Of a stretch of DNA of 11,162 bases, positions 1 through 5,616 are shown one piece after another. Positions within the stretch are counted from its first letter, which is position 1. Each line of letters begins with the position of its first letter. Source of the DNA: Paralcaligenes sp039935015 (GTDB lineage Bacteria; Pseudomonadota; Gammaproteobacteria; Burkholderiales; Burkholderiaceae_B). The position numbers and the translations under genes are program-made. The notes beneath the pieces are model-generated. The model searched no databases, had not been told where the DNA came from, and worked only from the letters and a program-made list of their open reading frames with translations. The stretch covers positions 1 to 11,162 of the forward strand of contig JBDTLC010000045.1 of assembly GCA_039935015.1 (NCBI GenBank), read 5' to 3'.

Positions 1-437
1 GTAAAGCTTGAACGCATATCGACTACCGCCGGATGCTGCATCAGCGTATCCATGGCAAATTTGGAAAATGCTTTCAGGTCTTCTACTTGTACCCGCAACA
101 GATAGTCCATGTCTCCCGTCATGGCATAACACTCCACCACCTCCGGCCAGACTTGGACATCACTGGCGAAATCAGACATGGAGGCATGGCTTGCCCTTGC
201 GGTTTTGTTCAGCCGAACCGATACGTAAGCCAGCAAGCCCAAGCCTACCTTATCCGGATTGATCAACGCCACATAGTTGCTTATGAAGCCCTCTTCTTCC
301 AGGCGGCGCACGCGTCGCAGACAAGGACTGGGCGACAACGCGACTTTATCTGCCAGATCCTGATTGCTTAAGCGTCCGTTACGCTGCAATTCCATTAAAA
401 TTTGACGATCTATCCTGTCAAGCGAGTTTCGAGACAT
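1..437 (-). CDS. Lrp/AsnC family transcriptional regulator (3' end cut by window)
   Basis: About 145 residues are visible, read from an ATG at 437-435 with a GGGG stretch just upstream as weak ribosome binding site. The C-terminus and stop lie beyond the left edge. The N-terminus (SLDRIDRQILMELQ, then LSNQDLADKVALSPSPCLRR, then RVRRLEEEGFI) is the classic Lrp/AsnC winged helix-turn-helix, roughly residues 5-60. The remainder (VECYAMTGDMDYLLRVQVED and the segment that follows) is the RAM ligand-binding domain with its conserved TGxxDY motif. Such proteins are DNA-binding regulators that respond to amino acids or related metabolites. The gene diverges from hppD across a 161 bp gap, so control of hppD and of itself in response to tyrosine or a keto acid is likely. 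That target is inferred from position only. Confidence 0.93.
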   Translation of the reverse strand, partial: MSRNSLDRIDRQILMELQRNGRLSNQDLADKVALSPSPCLRRVRRLEEEGFISNYVALINPDKVGLGLLAYVSVRLNKTARASHASMSDFASDVQVWPEVVECYAMTGDMDYLLRVQVEDLKAFSKFAMDTLMQHPAVVDMRSSF

Positions 438-474
438 ATTCAACCCCAGTTATTTGATAGAACGGTATTAAATT

Positions 475-497
475 GCTTAGATTTATTATATTCAAGC
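475..497. promoter_or_regulatory. Possible regulator-binding dyad between the Lrp-type gene and hppD
   Basis: GCTTAGA and TTCAAGC form an imperfect dyad (5 of 7 positions) around the AT-rich core TTTATTATA. It sits in the 161 bp divergent spacer, where an Lrp-type protein would be expected to bind. Resemblance to the E. coli Lrp consensus is only partial. This is a candidate operator, not an established one. Confidence 0.25.
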
Positions 498-558
498 CGG
501 TTTTGCAATCATATGCCTCCTTTTTTTTCTTAGAATTATGGTTTAGCCGAAAACTCCG

Positions 559-564
559 TATAGT
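559..564 (+). promoter_or_regulatory. Candidate -10 box for hppD (TATAGT)
   Basis: TATAGT differs from the sigma-70 -10 consensus at one base and lies 34 bp ahead of the hppD ATG, giving a plausible leader of about 28 nt. The -35 position (536-541, TTATGG) matches consensus poorly, as expected if an activator is required. An uninterrupted T8 run at 521-528 lies just upstream. Confidence 0.3.
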
Positions 565-598
565 GGGTAAAGCGGCAATCCTTATTCGGAGCAATTCC

Positions 599-1711
599 AT
601 GAGTATTGGTTTTCAACCTTGGGACAATCCCATGGGCACAGCGGGTTTCGAGTTTATTGAGTACGCAGCGCCCGATCCCATAGCGATGGGCAAGGTATTC
701 GAAACGCTGGGTTTCAAAGCCATTGCCAGGCATCGCACTAAAAACGTGACTCTCTATCGCCAGGGCGAAATCAATTTTCTAATCAACGCCGAACCCGACT
801 CCTTCGCCCAGCGTTTTGCCAAGCTGCACGGCCCGTCAATCTGCGCCATCGCCTTCCGGGTTCAGGACGCGGCCCACGCCTATCGGCGCGCACTCGAAAT
901 GGGGGCATGGGGTCTGGATACTCGCAGCGGCCCCATGGAACTGAATATTCCCGCGATCAAAGGAATTGGTGATTCATTGATATACCTGGTCGATCGCTGG
1001 CACGGCAAAAAAGGCCATGGAGGGATCGGAGACATCAGTATTTACGATGTGGACTTCGAGCCTGTAGAGCCGAGCACCGCCCGCGCCGATGCGAGTCACA
1101 AGGGAGCTGGCCTGGTACGCGTGGACCACCTGACTCATAATGTACACAAAGGACGAATGGACGAATGGGCAGAGTTCTATGAGCGTCTGTTCAATTTTCG
1201 AGAGGTCCGCTACTTCGATATCGAAGGCAAAATCACCGGGGTCAAATCCAAAGCCATGACTTCGCCATGCGGCAACATTCGCATCCCCATTAACGAAGAA
1301 GGCACGGCCGAAAAAGGGCAGATTCAAGAATACCTCGACCTGTACCACGGCGAAGGCATACAGCATATTGCGCTGGCGAGCGACGACATCTACAGCACAG
1401 TCGAACGGCTGCGCGCATCAAAATTACAATTTCTGGATACACCCGATACCTATTACGAACTGCTGGGCCGCCGGCTGGAAAATCACGGCGAAGATACCGC
1501 GCGCTTGCAGAAAAACAAAATTTTGCTCGATGGTGCACCGGGCGGTGGGCTATTGCTGCAAATTTTCACCGAGAATCAGATTGGGCCCATCTTTTTTGAG
1601 ATTATCCAGCGCAAAGGCAATGACGGTTTCGGCGAAGGCAACTTCAAAGCCCTGTTCGAATCGATTGAACTTGACCAGATGCGCCGCGGCGTTTTGAAAA
1701 CCGTCGACTAG
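599..1711 (+). CDS. hppD: 4-hydroxyphenylpyruvate dioxygenase
   Basis: This 370-residue, Fe(II)-dependent, cytosolic enzyme converts 4-hydroxyphenylpyruvate to homogentisate in tyrosine catabolism. The length fits bacterial HPPD (about 350-380). The two vicinal-oxygen-chelate halves are visible. The N-terminal half starts near NPMGTAGFEFIEYAAPD. The catalytic C-terminal half carries the iron ligands His177 (VRVDHLTHNV), His256 (GIQHIAL) and Glu334 (FFEIIQR). The C-terminal GFGEGNFKALFESIE helix, which covers the active site, is intact. The reading frame stays open upstream to 473, but the ATG at 599 is preferred: GGAG lies at 588-591 with a 7 nt spacer, and MSIGFQPWDNPMGT matches the usual family start. 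It is transcribed divergently from an Lrp/AsnC gene. No homogentisate dioxygenase or fumarylacetoacetase gene is adjacent within the window. Confidence 0.97.
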   Translation: MSIGFQPWDNPMGTAGFEFIEYAAPDPIAMGKVFETLGFKAIARHRTKNVTLYRQGEINFLINAEPDSFAQRFAKLHGPSICAIAFRVQDAAHAYRRALEMGAWGLDTRSGPMELNIPAIKGIGDSLIYLVDRWHGKKGHGGIGDISIYDVDFEPVEPSTARADASHKGAGLVRVDHLTHNVHKGRMDEWAEFYERLFNFREVRYFDIEGKITGVKSKAMTSPCGNIRIPINEEGTAEKGQIQEYLDLYHGEGIQHIALASDDIYSTVERLRASKLQFLDTPDTYYELLGRRLENHGEDTARLQKNKILLDGAPGGGLLLQIFTENQIGPIFFEIIQRKGNDGFGEGNFKALFESIELDQMRRGVLKTVD

Positions 1712-1767
1712 AACGCGTCCCCACTGCTCAACCACAATAAGCGCGCTCTCACATCGGTAGACGCCGC

Positions 1768-2169
1768 CTAAGAAGGGTTAAAGCCAGGCGCTGCCAAAGT
1801 CAGTATCCACGCGGCAATTGCACGGGCCTGCTCGGGGCTGACCTGCGGTTGGGCGGGCATGGGTACAGGGCCCCAGCGTCCTTTGCCGCCCTGACGTATT
1901 GCTCCAGCCAGGTACTCCGCCGCACCCGCTTGGCCAGCAAAGCGCTGGGCAATCAGGGTAAAAGCCGGGCCTACCCGCTTTTGATTAACCTGGTGACACG
2001 CCAGGCAGTTATTGGTACGAATCAGATCCAGACCTGTCAATTGCCCACTTGCTGGCGCATTTGCACCACGTAAATCGTGGCTCTCGGGTACCCCACCCGC
2101 GGACGCGCATGTAGTCACGCTGGCCGCGCCCAGTACTATCGCAAAAACTTTTAAACCGATAACACGCAT
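1768..2169 (-). CDS. Class I cytochrome c (c-551/c-552 type), exported
   Basis: The 133-residue protein has an N-terminal signal peptide (hydrophobic residues 4-18, likely cleavage after ASA at 22-24). The haem attachment site is CLACH (Cys55, Cys58, His59), in the typical setting NNCLACHQVNQKRVGPAF. Met104 in WGPVPMPAQPQVS is the expected sixth iron ligand, and the C-terminal helix AIAAWILTL closes the fold. These features define a small monohaem periplasmic electron carrier of the Pseudomonas c-551 family. The ATG at 2169 has GGAAGG at 2181-2176, six bases upstream. The gene diverges from lgt (99 bp gap) and converges on hppD (56 bp gap), so it appears to be a single-gene unit. Its redox partners cannot be told from the window. 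Confidence 0.93.
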   Translation of the reverse strand: MRVIGLKVFAIVLGAASVTTCASAGGVPESHDLRGANAPASGQLTGLDLIRTNNCLACHQVNQKRVGPAFTLIAQRFAGQAGAAEYLAGAIRQGGKGRWGPVPMPAQPQVSPEQARAIAAWILTLAAPGFNPS

Positions 2170-2268
2170 GTTGCGCCTTCCAAAAAGACTCCGACCAGAA
2201 CACTATCCAAGAATGTCTTGCCACATATCGCTGTATTATCGACGATATTTAATTTCAAAAACGCCGCT

Positions 2269-3066
2269 ATGCTGCACTATCCCCATTTCGATCCTATCGC
2301 CCTGCAAGTCGGCCCCCTGGCCATACACTGGTACGGGTTGATGTACCTATGCGGATTCGCCCTGGTCTGGGTGCTTGGGCGCTGGCGGATCAATCATGGC
2401 AAATCCGACCTGACGGTCAACGATCTGGAAGACATCATCTTCTACAGCGTGCTGGGCGTAGTGGTTGGCGGGCGCCTGGGATACGTGCTGTTCTACCAGC
2501 CGTCCGTATATTTTGCCCACCCACTGGAAATTTTCTATTTATGGCAAGGTGGCATGTCGTTCCATGGCGGGCTGCTGGGCGTGATCCTCGTGTTGCTGCT
2601 CATTGCACACAAAAAGCGAAAATCCCTGCTGGAAATTGGCGATTTTGTAGCGCCACTGATTCCTCTGGGGCTGGCTGCCGGCCGGCTGGGAAACTTCATT
2701 AACGGCGAACTATGGGGCCGACCCACGACGATGCCGTGGGGCATGATCTTTCCGCAGACCCACGACGGCATCCCGCGCCACCCCTCACAACTTTACGAGA
2801 TGGGACTGGAAGGCTTTGCGCTATTTGCGCTGGTGTGGTGGTTTTCCAGCAAACCACGCCCCATAGGCCAGACCAGTGCTGTTTTCCTCATGGGCTACGG
2901 CACCTTCCGGTTTTTGGTCGAATTCACTCGGGCGCCCGACTATTTCTTAGGTCTGCTGCTAGGTGGCCTGTCGATGGGCCAACTGCTATCGTTGCCCATG
3001 ATTCTGATAGGCGCGATTATTTTTGTGCGGAGTGCAAAAAAATCGCCCCCTTCATCGATAGACTAA
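2269..3066 (+). CDS. lgt: Phosphatidylglycerol:prolipoprotein diacylglyceryl transferase
   Basis: Lgt is the inner-membrane enzyme that attaches diacylglycerol to the lipobox cysteine of prolipoproteins, the first step of lipoprotein maturation. The 265-residue product has about seven hydrophobic segments. The family hallmarks are present: GMSFHGGLLG with His99 (the position of E. coli His103), the signature GRLGNFINGELWGRPT at 138-153 with Arg139 (the position of E. coli Arg143), RHPSQLYE at 170-177, and FLVEFTRAPD near the C-terminus. The frame is open from 2218, but ATG 2269 (MLHYPHFDPIALQVGPLAIHWYGL) matches the normal family start. No strong ribosome binding site precedes it. Its last 50 bp overlap the 3' end of the convergent SIMPL gene. 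Confidence 0.97.
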   Translation: MLHYPHFDPIALQVGPLAIHWYGLMYLCGFALVWVLGRWRINHGKSDLTVNDLEDIIFYSVLGVVVGGRLGYVLFYQPSVYFAHPLEIFYLWQGGMSFHGGLLGVILVLLLIAHKKRKSLLEIGDFVAPLIPLGLAAGRLGNFINGELWGRPTTMPWGMIFPQTHDGIPRHPSQLYEMGLEGFALFALVWWFSSKPRPIGQTSAVFLMGYGTFRFLVEFTRAPDYFLGLLLGGLSMGQLLSLPMILIGAIIFVRSAKKSPPSSID

Positions 3067-3757
3067 CGGCCTCGACGCCACTTTCAAGGGGAACGGCCGC
3101 GCCTGCCTTGGATGCTGACATGGCCATCATTCGCGGCGCTGGCTGATAATGCGTAGTCACCCCGTCCAGTTCGATATTGCGGATGGTATAAGAGGCGAAA
3201 CCCAAGGCTTCAGTCAGCGCCTTGGCGCGCTCGCCAAACGCCTGAGCAACCTGCGCAAGCATAAGCTGCTGCTGCTTGGCCCGCGCCTTGGGCGACACCG
3301 AGAAGGCCAGGTTAGCAATGGGCATGCGATCACTGACTTTGGCCGCCAGAGTCGAGGCAGCCGCCAGATCGGTCGATTCTAAAAATATTTCGCCGCGGCC
3401 ATGCCAGCTGCTGATTTTGCCTTGTTCATTATTCACAGGCCACACGCGGAAGTTGCCGCTGCTGGCCTTTACCTTGGTGTCACCCTTTACATCGTGCATA
3501 ACGCCTTCGAGTGTTTTGCTAAGCGCGTCGGCCACTTTGACTTGAGATGTTCCGTCGAGCTCGGACGCCAGCGTGATCTTGACCGTATCTTGCTGCACCT
3601 GCGCCGAAACCTCGGCGCCAAGCGAAGCCTGCGGCCAGCTCTGCTCTGCAGGCTGCGGCGCCACCGTCTGCGCCTGTACGGGCAAGACCAGCAGACCCGC
3701 TACTGCCACCAAGGCGACGGCCGACAGCCTCTTACATTTTCGTTCAAACACATACAT
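3017..3757 (-). CDS. Exported SIMPL domain (DUF541) protein
   Basis: The 246-residue protein begins with a signal peptide (residues 1-29, positively charged ERKCKR then a hydrophobic stretch, VQA cleavage site), so a periplasmic or outer-membrane-associated location is expected. From about residue 45 it matches the SIMPL/DUF541 pattern: an early beta-rich part (LGAEVSAQVQQDTVKITLASE), a central WHGRGEIFLESTDL block, then an alanine/lysine-rich helical segment and a final beta strand. Family members include E. coli YggE (linked to oxidative stress) and BP26 of Brucella; the biochemical role is not settled. ATG 3757 is chosen because GGAGG lies at 3768-3764 with a 6 nt spacer. The open frame upstream to 3919 runs through 6S RNA and is not coding. 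The gene follows a terminator almost without a gap and overlaps lgt tail to tail by 50 bp. Confidence 0.88.
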   Translation of the reverse strand: MYVFERKCKRLSAVALVAVAGLLVLPVQAQTVAPQPAEQSWPQASLGAEVSAQVQQDTVKITLASELDGTSQVKVADALSKTLEGVMHDVKGDTKVKASSGNFRVWPVNNEQGKISSWHGRGEIFLESTDLAAASTLAAKVSDRMPIANLAFSVSPKARAKQQQLMLAQVAQAFGERAKALTEALGFASYTIRNIELDGVTTHYQPAPRMMAMSASKAGAAVPLESGVEAVSLSMKGAIFLHSAQK

Positions 3758-3770
3758 ATTTGACCTCCAT

Positions 3771-3804
3771 AAAAAGAAAAGCCCGTCGCAATGGACGAGC
3801 TTTT
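3771..3804 (-). terminator. Intrinsic terminator of 6S RNA
   Basis: Read on the - strand, GCTCGTC pairs with GACGGGC (7 bp, one G-U pair) around a CATTGC loop, flanked by AAAA upstream and followed by TTTTCTTTTT. This is a textbook intrinsic terminator placed directly after the 6S RNA closing stem. Its T-tract ends 2 bases before the GGAGG ribosome binding site of the SIMPL gene. Confidence 0.85.
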
Positions 3805-3811
3805 CAAAATT

Positions 3812-3990
3812 GCCCCGCATGTGCCGTCTAGGCCGGCATCCTGGAACCTTAGGTTCAAGGTGGTCGCTTTCAGCCAAGCTTCGGGTTCTCCAAAAGAGGA
3901 GATCACGCCTACTTGTCAATCCAGCAACCGGTATGCCAATAGCATTGGTTCAAGGAATGTATGGCCATGTCACGAACACTGCAGGGACTA
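3812..3990 (-). ncRNA. ssrS: 6S RNA
   Basis: 6S RNA binds the housekeeping RNA polymerase holoenzyme and mimics an open promoter in stationary phase. On the - strand the 3' half contains ACCTTGAACC-TAA-GGTTCCAGG, which closely resembles the conserved E. coli 6S segment ACCUUGAACCAAGGGUUCAAGG and is likewise followed by a GGCGGCA-like stretch (here GATGCCGGCC). The termini pair: CCCTGC (3986-3981) with GCGGGG (3818-3813), extended by GTGT with GCAC. The length of about 178 nt is right for 6S. The position directly after zapA matches the E. coli zapA-ssrS order, and an intrinsic terminator follows. The exact ends are estimated from the closing stem. A 9-base block (CCTTGAACC) occurs twice inside it. 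Confidence 0.9.
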
Positions 3991-4036
3991 ACCGCTGAGC
4001 ATCCCATCTACTGAAAGGATGGCTCGAACTCTTATA

Positions 4037-4348
4037 TTACTTGCCTGAACCGGCACCCACCAGCGCTTGATCAAGCAAGGTATTCATGTCTTCAATTCTA
4101 CGCTTGAAATCGCCCAATGCAACATTACCGAAAGGGCCATCGGGCGCCTTTGTAGATAATAACTCGGCAGCGATCTGAATGGCGGCCATCACGGCAATGC
4201 GCTCATTACCGGTGACTTTACCCGAGCCCTTGACTCGCAGCATCAGTTGATCCACATACTTTACGGCGGCGAGCAGCGGCTCTTTTTCGGCCACCGAACA
4301 GGCCAGCGAATAATCGCGCCCTAATATCGATACGTCTACGCGTTCCAT
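4037..4348 (-). CDS. zapA: Cell division protein ZapA
   Basis: ZapA is a small cytosolic protein that bundles and stabilises FtsZ filaments at the division site. The 103-residue product has the family pattern: N-terminal globular part MERVDVSILGRDYSLACSV, then EKEPLLAAVKYVDQLMLRV, the central NERIAVMAAIQIAAELL helix, and a C-terminal coiled coil (FKRRIEDMNTLLDQAL). A TTG three bases upstream (4351) is in frame, but ATG 4348 is preferred: AGGAG lies 8 nt before it, and TGATG overlaps the stop of the upstream gene by one base, indicating translational coupling. 6S RNA follows directly. Confidence 0.95.
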   Translation of the reverse strand: MERVDVSILGRDYSLACSVAEKEPLLAAVKYVDQLMLRVKGSGKVTGNERIAVMAAIQIAAELLSTKAPDGPFGNVALGDFKRRIEDMNTLLDQALVGAGSGK

Positions 4349-4758
4349 CAACTTTGCTCCTGAGCGGCGCCGGGCAGACGCATAAGAACCGCATCAATGC
4401 GCTCTTTGGCCATGTCGGCCGCGGCGCGCAAACGCTGCGAGTCAGCCTGGCTGGCCTGAAGATCATGCCGCATAGCTTCATATTCGACCTGATAGCGCGA
4501 CGCTTCGACACGTAACTCGGCTTGCGCTGCATCGGCCTGGGCCCGTACAGACTCGACCTCGGCCTGGTGCTCATCAAGACGATCGGCGATCGACTGATGA
4601 TCGGCTTCGCGTCTGGAAAGCTGATCGCGCAACGCATTGCGTTCCTGCTCAAGGCTTTTGAGCCGCGCGCGCAAAGTATCGCGATCGGCCTGCAACAGAC
4701 GAGTAGCCTGAACCATTTGCCCGATTCGGGCGGCGAGAGAATCTAGATCTTGCAACAT
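4348..4758 (-). CDS. ZapB-like / TIGR02449-like coiled-coil protein
   Basis: This 136-residue protein is almost entirely predicted coiled coil (about residues 3-118): heptad-like runs rich in Leu, Ala, Arg, Gln and Glu, with no Cys and no membrane segment. It ends in ERIDAVLMRLPG, like the RIEAMIxRLK tail of the small coiled-coil proteins encoded just upstream of zapA in many gamma- and betaproteobacteria. Its position and one-base stop/start overlap with zapA suggest a role in the FtsZ ring, perhaps bridging ZapA as ZapB does in E. coli. It is clearly longer than those proteins (about 65-80 residues), as if the coil had been extended. The function is inferred from context. An in-frame ATG at 4758 gives the start; no strong ribosome binding site is visible. 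Confidence 0.75.
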   Translation of the reverse strand: MLQDLDSLAARIGQMVQATRLLQADRDTLRARLKSLEQERNALRDQLSRREADHQSIADRLDEHQAEVESVRAQADAAQAELRVEASRYQVEYEAMRHDLQASQADSQRLRAAADMAKERIDAVLMRLPGAAQEQS

Positions 4759-5142
4759 GGGCGTAATCGTAAACCATCCTGCCCCCGGATGGATAGAGGT
4801 AAATACGTATCTGAAGAGGACAATAGTTTACGAATCTACCTACAACCGCACGGCGCCTGCATCGACTCGTTGCTTTTCATCGCTCTTTCCATCGCCTTTC
4901 ATTATTCTTTCAACCACGCACCCGCACACTTCCACCCCCATCGTCGATTTGACTAATTTTTCCAAATCAAGGGTAAACCCCGAACAACAAAGGGCAAATC
5001 AGGGTTTGCATGAACAGCTCAGCCTATTAATATTCCGGTTTATTCAACTGCTTTAAAGAAATCTTTCAATTGCCCGACATGTAGCTTAAAAGGTAAGCCG
5101 TCTGAAAGACTTGACTTATACAGCACCGGAGATCAAACCACT
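4759..5142. other. Gene-free region between the zapB-like gene and tctB
   Basis: This 384 bp divergent spacer has no convincing gene; the short open frames lack ribosome binding sites and protein-like composition. It must hold the promoters of the zapB-like/zapA unit (- strand) and of tctBA (+ strand). A hairpin CCATCC/GGATGG (4774-4779 with 4787-4792) lies in the zapB-like leader. The half nearest tctB is AT-rich and holds direct repeats. A TTGACT lies at 5111-5116, but it is too close to the tctB start to be a convincing -35 box. GGAG at 5128-5131 is the likely tctB ribosome binding site, with a longish 11 nt spacer. There is no tctC-like gene here. Confidence 0.6.
4963..5005 (+). promoter_or_regulatory. 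Direct repeats CAAATCA(A)GGGT upstream of tctB
   Basis: CAAATCAAGGGT (4963-4974) and CAAATCAGGGT (4995-5005) differ by one inserted A and start 32 bp apart, about three helical turns. This is typical of sites for a dimeric OmpR-type activator. The first copy runs into GGGTAAACCC (4971-4980), itself a short palindrome. The repeats lie about 140-180 bp before tctB, so they could be targets of the TctD-like regulator encoded downstream. The link to that regulator is inference. Confidence 0.4.
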
Positions 5143-5604
5143 ATGCAGCTTAAACATAAACAGGACTTTTGGTCCGGAATTATGTTTGTGGCCCTAGGCG
5201 CAGCGTTTGCGCTGGGCGCAGGCAAATATTCCATGGGCACAGCCGCCCGTATGGGTCCGGGCTACTTCCCATTCTGGCTGGGAGTCTGTTTGGCTATCTT
5301 GGGCGCAATTGTTGCAATCGGCGCGCTGGCCTCCAGAGCCGAAGAGGTCGAGGTTGACAAATTTGACTGGAAAATCACCATCGTCGTCATTGGCTCGGTC
5401 ACACTGTGTGGCGTCGTGCTTAATTACTTAGGCGTATATATCTCGGTTTTTCTTCTGGTCTTTCTAAGCAGTTTTGCCAGCCATCAATTCAGCTGGAAAG
5501 TAGCAGTGGCCAACGGCTTGTTCCTGGTCTTATTCGTGTGGCTCGCATTCATTAAGGGTTTGGGTTTGATTTTCCCTTTATGGCCCACCTTTTTAGGCAA
5601 CTAA
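5143..5604 (+). CDS. tctB: Tripartite tricarboxylate transporter small membrane subunit TctB
   Basis: The 153-residue inner-membrane protein has four hydrophobic segments (about residues 11-28, 43-63, 77-110 as two helices, and 120-140). It carries the family block GTAARMGPGYFPFWLG at 32-47. TctB is the small, poorly conserved subunit that pairs with TctA in sodium- or proton-coupled secondary uptake of carboxylates delivered by a periplasmic TctC/Bug receptor. It is followed after 12 bp by tctA, so the two are co-transcribed. Unlike the usual tctCBA order, no receptor gene precedes it. Confidence 0.93.
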   Translation: MQLKHKQDFWSGIMFVALGAAFALGAGKYSMGTAARMGPGYFPFWLGVCLAILGAIVAIGALASRAEEVEVDKFDWKITIVVIGSVTLCGVVLNYLGVYISVFLLVFLSSFASHQFSWKVAVANGLFLVLFVWLAFIKGLGLIFPLWPTFLGN

Positions 5605-5616
5605 AGGAAAAACCCG

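Noticed and set aside
473..598. 42-residue N-terminal extension of HPPD
   Set aside because: It is hydrophobic and unlike the family, crosses the poly-T promoter region, and the ATG at 599 has a good ribosome binding site and the standard family start.
3758..3919. 54-residue N-terminal extension of the SIMPL protein
   Set aside because: It would be encoded by the 6S RNA and terminator region, and would bury a clear signal peptide that has its own ribosome binding site.
4349..4351. TTG start for ZapA giving MMERV
   Set aside because: The ATG directly after it has better spacing from AGGAG (8 nt rather than 5) and forms the usual TGATG coupling with the upstream stop.
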